Assembly (NCBI GenBank): GCA_029204225.1
Contig: CM055101.1
Span: 43,176,927-43,240,926, forward strand
Length of the DNA stretch: 64,000 bases
Reading direction: 5' to 3'
Source: Diphasiastrum complanatum
Lineage: Eukaryota > Streptophyta > Lycopodiopsida > Lycopodiales > Lycopodiaceae
Below the pieces are notes generated by a model, which searched no databases, was not told the origin of the DNA, and was given only the letters and a program-made list of their open reading frames with translations. Numbering within the stretch: the first letter of the stretch is position 1; the number at the start of each line of letters is the position of its first letter. Position numbers and translations under genes: made by a program. This document shows, piece after piece, positions 44,599 through 56,755 of the stretch.

Positions 44599-45960
44599 CT
44601 ATGAAGATTTAAGCATTGATCTTGATATAGCTCCAAGATTAGATCTATGCTTGATGAAAGCACTTTTGCTCAAAGGCTTGGTGAGTAGATCGGTGTGAGA
44701 AATTGGCAAAAATCTAGCTTGGTATTTTTTATGATAGAAGTTTGTAAGTGAATCTCGCATGTGTGGAGGATGTTCCCACGCGTGGAGAATTGTAAAGTAA
44801 ATCAAAATGTTTGATATAGGGGTCTCATAGAATTTCATAGTCAAGCATTTAGGTGTAGGATGTTGATAGGGTCAAATTTGGCATAGATGGCAAATTATCC
44901 ATTTCCACTTGTAATGCCAATATTGAGCCAAAATAGAGCCAAACTTGTGCCAATTAGAGTGTAGACAAGTGTCATGCTTTTTTTTTATGAAGCTTAAGAG
45001 GTCCAATAGGATTTAGAGGTGGAACCTTGTGAGGTCCAATAGAAAATTGAGGTGTGCTTGAATATAGTCCAATAGAATTTAGAGGTGCATGGATCAATGG
45101 TCCAATAGGATTAAGAGGTGGCAAAGTGTGATCCAATCATAATTAAGCATAGTGGTAGCTCATGAATCTATTAGTATCATTGTACTCCTCCTTTTGGATC
45201 TAATTGATTTTGAGATTGAGTGGATTTTGAGTGTCATTGAATTTCTAGCTTTCTCTCTCTACCCGAGAGCTCATGATGGTTTTTCTCTCTCTACCCGAGG
45301 AGAGAAGCTTGTTTTTACTTAGAATACTCTTGGAACACTTCCCACACGTGTGAGTGAGAGTTGGAAGTGATTGAATGCATGTAGTAGTGTGTTTTTGCCA
45401 TAGAATCAAAGATAGATCTTGAATCTCAATCTAGTCTTGATCTTGGTGCATCTACACACCTTAGGAGATCACAAGTACATGTAGTGGACAATCCACACGT
45501 GTGAAATTCAACAATCGGCAATACAAGAGGACCAGTTGACATGATCCAAATAGATTTCTCCTCCAATAAGCTTTTCTCTCACAAAATGGTGTGCCACATC
45601 TATGTGCTTGCTTCTTGCATGAAATATGGGATTATTGGCAAGAGCTTGGGCCGAGATGTTATCACACTTGATCATTGGTAGATCATCTTCCTTGATGCAC
45701 TTTAGCTCCATTAATAACCTCTTGATCCAAAGCACCTCTTTGGTAGTTGTAGTGAGTGCTTTGTACTCGGCCTCACATGAAGAGAGAGATATAGTATCTT
45801 GCTTTTTGGAAAGCCAAGATATTAGATTGCCTCCAAGAAAGATAGTGTATGCACTATAGACTTTCGATCCATTATGTTGCTTGCAGATTTCGAATCCAAG
45901 TAGCCAACAATGGATAGATCTTCACTTTTATAAAGTAGACAATGTGATGAAACTAGTTGA
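44599..45960 (-). pseudogene. family A copy A2 RNase H, split by a solo LTR
   Basis: The minus strand from about 45,950 shows KSEDLSIVGY, then broken RNase H with EVLWIKRLLMELK, FHARSKHIDVAHHFVREK and DHVNWSSCIAD at 45,519. After the inserted LTR and its duplication, the reading continues with LLTKPLSKSAFIKHRS and ends at 44599. Everything upstream (RT, integrase, gag) is gone beyond about 45,960. The interruption falls between two residues of the conserved AD-x-x-TKPL box. Confidence 0.88.
44694..45513 (+). mobile_element. solo LTR of a family A subfamily
   Basis: 820 bp from TGTGAGAAATTGG to GAAATTCAACA (TG...CA), flanked by the 5-bp duplication ATCGG (44689-44693 and 45514-45518). No internal region is present, so it arose by LTR-LTR recombination. 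From about 44,830 it aligns with the family A LTR, including the CCAAT array and both ACACGTGT palindromes; its first 135 bp differ. Confidence 0.93.
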
Positions 45961-46412
45961 ATCTTTAACAGTTTCATCTAATTCATAAAATGTTCCGATA
46001 TGAGACTTCAAATACATCTGTGGAGCCCTGGCTATGGCTCTTTACTCCATTTTTTGGCTTTTTAATGTTAAATCTTAAGCCTTTTATCTATACCACAGTG
46101 TATATGCATATTCATAAGCTGCAATCAATGTTATACGTGTCAAACTCAAGGCAACGCCTTTGTTATAAAAGAAATATTTATCAATTGAGGGCCTTGTTCA
46201 CTAGTTACTTTTCAAGGACACTCTTTCTTTATTAAAGGCAGCTTCGCACTTCTTAAAGGCAACAACTTGTTGTACTCATTTAAATCTGTTTTGTCTCCAT
46301 ACTGAAGCAATACTATTTCTTATTGCGTTCAGCTTCGTCTCAGAATGTATGCGTTTCTGTAGTTCTTCGCGACTAATTATTTGTCTAGAGATTCACGACT
46401 AATTATTTGTCT
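45961..46412. other. left flank of C3, possibly the first part of the C5 5' LTR; no gene
   Basis: Sequence up to the C3 insertion. Its last 50 bp continue on the other side of C3 at 58785 as one 26-bp tandem repeat, so this belongs to the same older sequence as 58785-59062. I could not match its beginning to the C5 3' LTR. Confidence 0.45.
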
Positions 46413-46417
46413 AATGG
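46366..46417. repeat. 26-bp tandem repeat, units 1-2 (unit 3 at 58785-58810)
   Basis: TTCGCGACTAATTATTTGTC (unit 1, 46366-46391), TTCACGACTAATTATTTGTC (unit 2, 46392-46417) and TTTGCGACTAATTATTTGTC (unit 3, after C3). C3 inserted exactly between units 2 and 3. Confidence 0.85.
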
Positions 46418-47480
46418 TGAAGAGACAAAATGTTTCTATTGCCAAAGCTTTGCTAGCTTTCCACCTTGATTTTGACAGAAAAGACACACGAAACAAAAAT
46501 GTTCGCGAACAATTTTGCGACACACGACATGAAATTGTTTTGCGACACAAAATCATATGTGCTCCACAAATGACCAAGAAGATCAGCCAAGTACCATGGG
46601 GTACAAGTATTTGATCAGATATCATGACATCAGCAGAAGTACTCTAGAACATGGCTAATCTGCCACTCTTGTAATCCATGATTAGTTGTAGATGTTTAAT
46701 CTTTATGATCTGGGAAGCTACACATCACGACACGAAAAAGTTCGCGAACTATATACTTTCTGTTTTGATGCATAAAACTGTAAGACAAAAATATACAGAA
46801 TATATGTCCGCCTATGAGCGAGACAATTTTGTAAGAGGATCAGCAGATCCAAAAGTCCGCTAGTAAGTGAGACACTATTTGTGAGAGAATTGTATTTCTC
46901 TCACGTCAATGCATTGTGTGGATCTGTCACACAATGCTTGAAATCAGAAGATCAATAGATAATATTGTAGCTATTATGCGCATATTATTTAGAATGATTG
47001 TATGATCTCGAATGAATATTTGTCTGCTACTATTCGTGTATCTCATTCACTTGTTTATTCAATTCTGCACATTGCTTTGATTTTGTTGAATGCTATATTA
47101 AACTATAACATAGATCAGTATTGTCTGTCTACATTCTGGAGGATTGTATGAATGATATAGTCGGCAGTGACCAGCAATCATATCTGAATTTCAGACGAAC
47201 TGATTTTGTTCGTGAATGTTTTCGCTTAGTGTTTCGCTTCGCTTCGCAATCACTTGGCTTTCAGAATAAATCAATTTTAGAGCTCATTCAAGTTTCTTTC
47301 GCTTCGCTTCGTTTCGTCTAGTTTTGTTTCGTTTCATTTTGTTTCGTTACAGAGCCTGATTGATCTTTTCATGAATTCTTCTCTTTCGTCTAGTTTCGCT
47401 TCATTTCGCGAATCGTTCGAGAGACTTCTATTAGTTCATTACCAGAATTTTACTGGAATTTCAATTTGCACTTTTCATCA
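46418..47480 (+). repeat. C3 5' LTR
   Basis: Begins TGAAGAGACAAAATG and ends TTTTCATCA. The last 280 bp are rich in TTTCG/CTTCG pentamers (47,218-47,420). Confidence 0.9.
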
Positions 47481-47481
47481 G

Positions 47482-47494
47482 TGGTATCAGAGCC
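47482..47494 (+). other. C3 primer-binding site (TGGTATCAGAGCC)
   Basis: One base after the 5' LTR; initiator-Met type. Confidence 0.95.
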
Positions 47495-47594
47495 ACCCTA
47501 TCATAGTCTGACATAGCCGAAATGCTATCAGATCCAGGAGGCTAAGCATTCAAACAAAGAACCATTAACAAGTGAGAACACACATTCAGGAGCA

Positions 47595-50500
47595 ATGGCT
47601 TCAGTAAGCAGTATACAATCCAAGATCTGTACAGTCCTCGATTCATCAGGATCTAACTTCCTAGCATGGAAGGTTAAGACCTCGCTGATACTAAAGGGAG
47701 AAGGATTATTCCCCTGGGTAGATGGCACTGAGGAGATGCCTACAACAACAAACAAGAAGAATGACAAGGCAGTAGCCTTGTTATCATCATCCATTGAGGA
47801 TAGCTTGACTCTTGACCTGGCTACACTCTCTAAAGTAAAAGAGATGTGGGATACTCTATTCACAAAATTTCAAACGAAATCACACAGTCAGATAATGATG
47901 CTTGAAGATCATCTAACAAACCTACAGTGGGATGGTAAAGACCTCACTTATTAGGAAGATGAAAGATCTATTCCTTTCACTACACAATTCTGGAGTAGAA
48001 AATGCAGTGTCATCAGAGAAGCAGCTCACGTATGTGTTGAGAGCCTTACCAAAATTTTTCCAGACTACCAGAACACTACTAGCAAAGGATCCTACAATGA
48101 CACTCGAAAAGGCAATTGTCGAGATTTGAGAAGAAGTCGAGGCTCGAGAGCACCTTGATCACAAGGATGCTTCTGACCAAGCTCTCTACAGCAACAAGGA
48201 GAAGACAAAGAAATAAGTCAAGCCTAAGAGAGAGTCAGATCAAAAGTAGGATCGTGAAGCAGAAGGAACCAACAAAGGAAAATGGAAGAACAAAGGAAAG
48301 TCGAAACAACAGAGTGGAGACAGGAAGACACGCGTGAGATGCAAACGTGAAGGATATACTATCGATTCATGTTGGCTAAATCCAAAAATCGAGAAGAAGG
48401 GTCATGCAGCCATGGACTGTTGCCAGAACCCAAGAAACAAATCAGCTCAAAGTAGACAGGAGAACAATAATAGTTCATGCTATGTCAAGGAGCCAAAGAG
48501 CTCAAAGATGGACGAAGAAAGATTGAATCACGGTAATTCGACCACCTACATTTGTGCAGACATGTGTGCAGTATCAACACCTCTCACACAAGAGGTAATT
48601 CTTGATTCAGGAGCTACCTCACACTTCGTTACATCAAGACAAATCATGTCTTATTTCCGAAGTGCAGATCCATCAAGATTTATCGTTCTTGGAGATGGAT
48701 CAAAATATCAAGTGAATGGTATTGGTTCACTATGGCTCAACACAAACGGTAGAGACAAATGACTCGAAGATGTTCTGTTCGTGTCTACATTGTAGCAGGA
48801 CTTGCTATCAGTGGCAAGAATAGCTGATGCAGGAATGCGTGTAACATTCTCAGAAGAAGCATGCAACGTTGTTGATGCAAGTACCAATACACTTATCACT
48901 CAAGGTAGAAGAAAAGACAACTTGTATCACTTGAAGGTATGCCTACCTACAGATCAAGTGCATCAGACTCATGATAATTCGCTAGATACTCTACGGCACA
49001 GGAGACTATGCCATATTCGAATGCAACTAGTTCGATGACTTGTGATGCATGTCTGAAGGGTAAGATGTCATGTACTCATTTTGTCAAGGACTCCTATAGA
49101 ACGACCAAGATTCTAAAGTTAGTGCATTTTGACATCGGTGGATCTTTCAACGTGATCTCAGTAGGAGGTTCAAAGTATTACATAACCTTTATTGATGATT
49201 ATAGTAAATTTGCAGAGTCTATTTTATTCGCAATAAATTAAAAGCATTTGACAAAATTCACAGAGTATGTGAATTGGGCAGAAAGATGCACTGTAATAAA
49301 GTGAAGCAGATCAGATCAGATCAAGGTGGAGAATACATCTCAAATCGATTCACTGACTTTTGCAATAATCGTGGTATCATTCATAGAATAACTGCATCTT
49401 ACACACTGTAGCACAACGATGTTGTAGAAAGAAAGAACAAGACTTTAATGGAACCTGCTAGATGCATGATGGCCTATTCGAAGGCTCCAAGAGTGTTGTG
49501 GACTAAGGCAGTAGCTACAGCTGCTTACATTCAGAACAGGACAGAAAAGTCTGGTGTTCCTCACATGACACCACACAAATTATGGTGGGATAGAAAACCC
49601 AATCTGACTCACATCCGAATCTTTGGTTGTGCTGCTTATGCACATGTTCCTGATAAGATTTGAAAGAAGCTTGATGAGAAAGCAGAACAAGGATGTCTTG
49701 TAGGATATGACAATAATTCGTCATACTATAGAGTCTATATGCCAGAGACAAACACAGTGAAGACAGTCAGAGATGTCAAATTTGATGAGAGCAGAAGGAT
49801 GGCCAACGATGATCTTGTCAGTTATAAAGTCCTTGGAAGACAGTACTATGATATGCCAACTATGACAGAGGGAGCAGAGGACGAACACTTAGACGAATAT
49901 GTTCGAGTCACATCTCATTTGAATGACGAATCAAACAAAGAAAGATTCGCGAGGCAGCCTACTGTTACAATACTTGTAAACCGAAATGGTTCCAGGCCTA
50001 GCAGAGCAGATAAAGACAAGAGCATTGCAGTTCTAGGAGGATCTTTTAGAAGGTCAACAAGAGAATGAAGAGCGCCAGCAAGATTTGTGCCAGGCAGCTC
50101 AGCTTCTATGTTAGAAGAGTTTTGTGGACTCAATGGTGAACCACAGACATTCGAGGAAGCAATTGGATATCCAGAGAAGGACAAATGGATCCAAGCCATG
50201 AATGAGGAGATGGAATCCATGAGGAAGAACCAGGTATGGATGCTACAGCCATTATCAGATAAGCGAAAGACTGTAAAATACAAGTGGGTATACAAGCTGA
50301 AGTATGGACCCGATGGAGATATCTCAAAGTATAAAGCAAGACTTGTAGTGAAGGGATTTTCTCAAAGATATGGTATTGACTATGTTGAGACCTTCTCTCC
50401 TGTTGTAAAACATTTGTCCCTACATTTACTATTTGCATATGCAACTGCTAATGATCTCAAGATTCACATCATGGACAAGAAGACAGCCTTCTTGCATGGT

Positions 50501-50747
50501 GATCTAGACGAAGAAGTCTACATGGATCAAGCCCCAGGCTATATCTCGAATTCACTTCCTACTTATGCATGCAGAATGCATAGGAGTATCTATGGTCTGA
50601 AGCAGTCAGCGCGACAATGGTATAAGAAGAAAGATCAAGCCCTGAAATCCTTAGGATTCAAGCCACTAATGGCTGATTCCAATGTTTATGTAAGAATTAT
50701 AGATGGAAAGATCATCATTGTGGTTGTGTATGTGGACGACACTCTGA
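47595..50747 (+). pseudogene. C3 gag, protease, integrase and first part of RT, decayed
   Basis: Gag starts at ATG 47595 (MASVSSIQSKICTVL; NFLAWKVKTSL) and runs to a TAG at 47952, with frame changes after it. A degenerate Cys/His stretch lies near 48,340-48,430. The protease motif LDSGATSHFV is at about 48,601. Integrase shows FIDDYSKFAESI, SDQGGEYISNRF, VVERKNKTLMEPARC and FGCAAYAHVP, with stops in between. RT opens at 50087: KYKWVYKLKYGPDG, FLHGDLDEEVYMDQAPGY, LKQSARQWYKK and the active-site YVDD near 50,729. The reading is cut at 50747 by C4, just after that motif. At least six stops or shifts; dead. Confidence 0.9.
50743..50747. repeat. left target-site duplication of C4 (TCTGA)
   Basis: Repeated at 56751-56755. 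Removing C4 and one copy restores the C3 reverse-transcriptase frame exactly. Confidence 0.95.
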
Positions 50748-51438
50748 TGTGAAAAATTGCCTACATTGGCAAATCTAGCCATGTAGAATATTGTACATTT
50801 TGTCAATATTGTTTGTTGGTTACTTGAATGGCCAAAGTGCCACTTGTACATACACACCTAAAGTAGGTTACCACGAGTCAAGAGGAGTGGTTGTGTCTAT
50901 TTGGTAGTGATTCCTACTTTGTAGGATCTAGACCATGATTTATGATGAGATTTGTACCTACCATGCACCTACCAAGCATGACTCTTAGATCTAGGCCAGG
51001 GTTTTCACATTAGGGCAAGAAAGTGGAGTCTACTTCCTTATTACATGCTGAATTTTCACCTAACTTTGCAAAGGAAGTGTGTTTTACTATGTATTTCCAT
51101 TCTCCATAGTGAGAAGATAGAAACTTTTTGGAGCCTCAAGGAGAAACTCGAGTTTCCTCTCATTGTATGGTGATTACACTATTTTTCCAATGAAACCCAG
51201 ATTTGGCACTTTGTAAACACTGTCTACAGGCCGTACTACAACCTTATTTCCACACGTGTGGAGTGGGTGTAGACTATTTGATCAATGCTTTGATTGTCTC
51301 TACTTGTTTCCTATCAAGCTGCTAAACTAGATCTTGTTTTCTGATGACTAGTTTTTGATAGATTGTTTAACAAGCATACAATCACCTTGTGGATCATTCA
51401 AAGATCCATTTATGGTCCTTAGTACTGTACTTTTCACA
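50748..51438 (+). repeat. C4 5' LTR
   Basis: TGTGAAAAATTGCC...GTACTTTTCACA. Contains the palindrome CCACACGTGTGG near 51,252. Confidence 0.95.
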
Positions 51439-51451
51439 TGGTATCAGAGCC
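51439..51451 (+). other. C4 primer-binding site (TGGTATCAGAGCC)
   Basis: Directly after the 5' LTR; initiator-Met type. Confidence 0.95.
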
Positions 51452-52069
51452 AAGTACAAGGCCATTGATTTGTGTCTGAATCTAATCCAGTTTTAGCAGG
51501 TTTTGGTGCAAAAAGCTAGTATTGGAAGGGCGAGCTGGTATCCAGGTTTTGGTGAGGGGATTTGATCCCAAACTTTTTCAGGATCAAAATCCGTACTGTT
51601 TACACGTGTGGGCATCTCTGAACCAGCATTTAATAACCCATATTCATTGGATCATAGAAAATTCATATGGTGTTAGTTTGATGTAATTTTTGGTGCAAAT
51701 CCTAGGATAAGCTACCAAGATCACTTGCCATTGATTAGTTTTGAATTTGTTTCATGAAAACTAATTAATCTAGGCTGATTTCAGACCTTCTTAAAGTGGA
51801 AACCAGGTCTTCAAAGTACATCAAAGTGAATGAGAGAGATAGAGTCAGTTTTTGTCCAAGAATAGCCAAGATTGGCAAGATTTGCTTGAGTGTAGTTTTC
51901 ATCTCATCTTATCTTCATTCCAGCTTGTGAGGGAGTGATAGAACTGTGATTACAAATCCATCTGTTGGATTAGAAGTCAACATTTGAGTGAAACACTGCA
52001 AGTTAGAAACCTTTGTGAGTTTCAGGTCCAAACAAATCTATATCTTGTGTGTAGAATCTTGCTAGTAAT
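51452..52069 (+). other. C4 untranslated leader
   Basis: 618 bp with no supported frame; a TACACGTGTGGG word lies near 51,600. Confidence 0.6.
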
Positions 52070-53136
52070 ATGGGATCAGTGGGAGCCTACCTTCTAGAAG
52101 CTAGTGAGAGGTTAAATTCTACCAATTATGCTATTTGGAAAGTGAGGATGGAGTCACTAATGGTGCTCCAGGATCTTTATGAGTTTCTAATAGATGATGA
52201 AGATGAACCTCTAGGTGCACATGAATTAGTGAGATACAAGAAGACGTCTAGGCTTGCACTTCACTATATTAAGATGAATGTAAGCAATGATCTTTTAAGG
52301 GAAGTATCATCATGTAAGAGTGCTAAAGAGGCTTGGTAATCTTTAAAATCTATCTATGAGTCTAGTAACACTTCGAGGGTTCTCATGCTTAGGAATCAGA
52401 TTCTACAAAGCATGAAGAGGAGTGATGAGAATGCACAAGATTATGTGCTAAGAATCAAGTCTCTTAATAGGGAGTTAGCTTCCATTGGAGAGAAGATTCA
52501 AGATAGTGAGCTTGTTCAGATTGTCCTAAATGGTCTAGGGAGTGGCTTTACAAATTTGGTCCAAAGCTTTGCAATCCAAGACACTTTGCCTACTATAGAA
52601 AAGCTACACAGTGTATTAGTAGTTGAAGAGTGTAGGATGTTGCATACCAATGCAAGAATGAATGCTATTTCTCTGCAGGATGGTGATGAGAAAGCTAATT
52701 TCTCATTCAAAAGCAAGAAGAAGACCAATGGCAAGAAAAAGCACTTCAAGGAGACCAAGGAGGAGGATGAGGCTTCAAGCTCAAAGGGCAAGATCAAAGA
52801 CAAGTCCAAGTACAGATGTTTTTTCTGTGGAAAGAAAGGACATTTTGCATCAGAATGTCTCAAGAAGAAGAAGGCACAAGAGAGCAAACAAAGCAACATT
52901 GCACATCAGGAGGAAGAGGAGGATGAAGAGTCATCCTTGATGGTTTCCAACAAACCACCATCATCCAAGAGCAACACCAATGACTCTTGGTGGATTGATA
53001 GTGGGGCAAGTTCCCACATGACATATCAAAAGGACATATTCTCCACCTTACTTTCTTACAATGACTTACATAGATCAATCTATACTGCAAGTAGTCAAGA
53101 ATGTAAGATAAGTGGAATAGGAACAATTCCCTTGTA
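52070..53136 (+). pseudogene. C4 gag-protease with one premature stop
   Basis: Start ATG 52070 (MGSVGAYLLEASERL). TAA at 52337-52339 interrupts the gag body after SAKEAW; the same frame then continues to 53136. CCHC knuckle CFFCGKKGHFASEC near 52,818, lysine/glutamate-rich spacer, and protease WWIDSGASSHMT near 52,990. The reading leaves frame at the 8-bp duplication CCCTTGTA (53129-53136 and 53137-53144). Confidence 0.93.
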
Positions 53137-53144
53137 CCCTTGTA

Positions 53145-56099
53145 TGTGGGATCATCCAAAAGGATGAATCTAGATAATGTTCTTTATGTTCCTAAGTTAA
53201 CCAGGAATTTGCTTAGTGTTGGCCAGTTAATGGATAATGGCCTAGATGTACAATTTAAGCATGGAGTTTGTTCCATCCTTAGAAATGATGAATGTATAGC
53301 CAAAGGCTTTAAGCAAGGTAGATTGTTTAAGCTTGATGCTAATATTGCAGTGGAGAGTGTTAACTTGGCAAAGGTGGAGCTATCAAAGGTGGAACTGTGG
53401 CACAAAAGGTTGGGCCACCCCAACTACAAAGCCATGGAATCTATGGCTACAAAGGAGCTTGCAGTTGGACTCCCCAAGCATTTGTCAAAGTGTGGGAAGA
53501 GATGTGAAGCATGCAGCCTCTCAAAGGCTCACAAGCTACCCTTCTCAAGATCTACATCAAGATCAAACTCTCCTCTTGAACTCATCCATTCAAATGTTCA
53601 TAGTTTCTCACATGAGTCTAATGGTGGTGCCAAGTACTATGTAATCTTCATTGATGACTATTCTAGATTTTGTTGGATGTACCTCTTGTCTAGCAAATCA
53701 ATGGTGTTTGATTCTTTTGTAAAGTTCAAGACTTTGGTAGAAAATCAACTTAGTACCAAGATAAAGGTATTAAGGAGTGATAATGGAGGTGAATATATCT
53801 CCAATAAGTTGATTGACTTTTGTATTTCTAATGGCATAAAGAGGGAGTTGTCATGTCCATACACCCCTCAACAAAATGGAGTGAGTGAGAGAAGAAATAG
53901 ATCTCTTTGTGAGTGTGCTAAGGCCTTAAGGCTAGATGCTTCTCTATCCAAACCATTTTGGGGTGAAGCAATAACTTGTGCTAACTATTTGTGCAATAGA
54001 TTGCCAAACCAAGCCATTGGAGGAATCACACCATTTGAAGCTCTATTTGGAGAGAAGCCCAATCTCAAAGATCTCAAAGTTTTTGGATCCACTTGCTATG
54101 TACACCAATCCTTGGATAAGAGAAGGAAGGATGATGCAACATCCATCAAAGGCATCTTTGTGGGATATGGTGAGAATAGCAAAGGTTATAGAGTCTTCAA
54201 TCCCATCACTAGCAAGGTGATAGTGAGTAGGGATGTTATTTTTTATGAAGGACATGCTTGTGATTTGGATGATAATGCTACTAATCATCTTGATGCCAAG
54301 GATCATGCTAGGATGGAGGAGGATCTTCCAAGTGAAGAAGAGCTTGAGGATCCACCTCAAGATGCAAGAACTCCAAGAACTCCAAGAAGATCTACAAGGG
54401 CAAGATCCGAGCCATTGAGGCTCACCTGTGATGGTCAAGGTGATCAAAGGGAAGGCTCATCATCTTTCACATCTCACACCCTTCTTACTTCAATGTTAGA
54501 TGAGCCAACATGCTATGAAGATGCTTGTAAGTCTAAAAGTTGGATGGATGCTATGCAAGTAGAGTATGATGCTCTTATTGAGAATCATACTTGGGATCTT
54601 GTGGATCTTCCTCAAGGGAAGAAACCTCTTGATTTCAAGTGGGTGTTTAGATTGAAGTATAATAAAGATGGATCAATAAGCAAGCATAAAGCTAGGCTTG
54701 CTGCCAAAGGTTTTTTACAAACCAAAGGCATTGACTATGATGAGACTTTTGCTCCTGTGGCTAAGCTTGTTACTATCAGGTTGATCATTAGTCTTGCTAC
54801 AACCTTCAATTGGGAGCTATTCCAACTTGACTTCACAAATGCATTACTCAATGGTTATTTTGAGGAAGAGATCTACATGAGGCAACCCGAGGGCTTCATC
54901 GAGGCAAAGCATGAAGGAAAGGTGTGTTTTTTGAAGAAGAGCCTTTATGGGCTCAAGCAAGCACCTAGAGCATGGTACTCTAGGCTAAACTCTTTTCTCA
55001 TTTCCATCAATTTTGTAATGAGTGCCTATGATTCATCATTGTATATAAGTTTTCATGATGGCATGATCATTATTCTTGTTCTGTATGTAGATGACATTAT
55101 CTTGAGTGGTAATGATCTAGATGGAATTAGAGATGTAAAAATTGCTTTAGCAAAAGAGTTTAAGATGGTAGATCTCGGCCTATTGAGCTTCATTCTTGGA
55201 ATAGAGGATATTAGAGGATGTGATTTTAGCTTCATTTGTCAATCTAAATATGCTACATCCATCCTAGATAGATTTGGAATGAAGAATTGTAAAGGCATTG
55301 AGACACCAATGGAGCAACATGTAAAAGCATCTATTGGTTGTGATGAAGCATCCTTTGAGGACATCACATTATATAGAAGGCTTATTGGCTCCTTGATCTA
55401 TTTAACTATAACTAGACCTTATCTTAGTTATAGTGTTGGAAAGTTAAGCCAATTCATGCAAAGTCCTCTAGTTTCACATTGGAAGATGGCCAAAAGAGTT
55501 CTTAGATACATTTCATTCACTAAGAATTTTGGTATTTTGTATAGGGGAACTAATCTTGGCTTAAGAGCCTATAGTGACTCGGATTTTGCAGGTGACAAAG
55601 TGGATAGAAGATCAACAAGTGACTTTGCCACCTTTCTATGTGATGGAGTAGTATCATGGCTTTCCAAAAGCAAGATACCATCTCCCTATCTTCCACAGAA
55701 TCTGAATACAAGGCCTTGACATCAACATGCAAGGAGGTCTTGTGGCTCAAAAGGCTATTGGTGGAGCTTCATGTCATGGAGGAGGAGATCCCTATCATCT
55801 ATTGTGACAACCAATCAGCCCAATCACTTGCAACTAATTCTACATTCCATGCAAGGAGCAAACACATCGAAATTGCTCATCATTTCGTGAGGGAAAAAGT
55901 GCAAGCTAAAGAGATCAAGCTCCAACACGTGCCATCATCAAGTTGCTTGGCTGATTCGTTTACCAAACCTTTACCTAAAGATTCATTTGTCAAGCTTAGA
56001 TCTTCAATTGGAGTTATTGATAAAAGCATTGTGATCTCCAAGGCTAGATTTGAGGAGGAGTGTGAAAAATTGCCTACATTGGCAAATCTAGCCATGTAG
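53145..56099 (+). pseudogene. C4 pol: integrase, reverse transcriptase, RNase H, one frameshift
   Basis: From the duplication to 55719 one frame is open: pre-integrase RQGRLFKLD-type block and LWHKRLGHPNY, HHCC finger (CEACSLSKAHK), DDE core with FIDDYSRFCWMY, RSDNGGEYISNK and NGVSERRNRSL, then RT with KWVFRLKYNKDG, LDFTNALLNGYFEEEIYM and active-site YVDDIILSG near 55,087. RNase H (YSDSDFAGD) starts in the same frame. A one-base loss in the A-run at about 55,666 moves the rest (QDTISLSSTESEYKAL, NQSAQSLATN, FTKPLPKDSF) to the frame ending at 56099. Only this shift and the upstream duplication prevent continuity. Confidence 0.93.
56051..56060 (+). other. C4 polypurine tract
   Basis: TGAGGAGGAG immediately before the 3' LTR; lies inside the end of the RNase H frame. 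Confidence 0.85.
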
Positions 56100-56750
56100 A
56101 ATATTGTATATTTTTTCAATATTGTTTGTTGGTTACTTGAATGGCCAAAGTGCCACTTGTAATACACACCTAAAGTAGGTTACCACGAGTCAAGAGGAGT
56201 GGTTGTGTCTATTTGGTAGTGATTCCTACTTTGTAGGATCTAGACCATGATTTATGATGAGATTTGTACCTACCATGCACCTACCAAGCATGACTCTTGG
56301 ATCTAGGCCAGGGTTTTCACATTAGGGCAAGAAAGTGGAGTCTACTTCCTTATTACATGCTGGATTTTCACCTAACTTTGCAAAGGAAGTGTGTTTTACT
56401 ATGTATTTCCATTCTCCATAGTGAGAAGATAGAAACTTTTTGGAGCCTCAAGGAGAAACTCGAGTTTCCTCTCATTGTATGGTGATTACACTATTTTTTC
56501 AATGAAACCCAGCTTTGGAACTTTGTAAACACTGTCTACAGGCCGTACTACAGCCTTATTTCCACACGTGTGGAGTTGGATTAGACTATTTGATCAATGC
56601 TTTGATTGTCTCTACTTGTTTCCTATCAAGCTGCTAAACTAGATCTTGTTTTTTGATGACTAGTTTTTGATAGATTGTTTAACAAGCATACAAACACCTT
56701 GTGGATCATTCAAAGATCCATTTATGGTCCTTAGTACTGTACTTTTCACA
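56061..56750 (+). repeat. C4 3' LTR
   Basis: 690 bp, near copy of 50748-51438. TCTGA follows at 56751-56755. Confidence 0.95.
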
Positions 56751-56755
56751 TCTGA

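Larger units (their letters stand above)
50748..56750 (+). mobile_element. copia element C4, full length, nested in C3
   Basis: 6,003 bp with LTRs of 691 and 690 bp differing at roughly 15 positions by eye (about 2%), a 5-bp target duplication, primer site, purine tract and almost complete gag-pol. Only three lesions break coding: a stop, an 8-bp duplication and a 1-bp deletion. Structurally complete, hence fairly young. Its proteins are close to family A although the LTRs differ. Confidence 0.96.
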
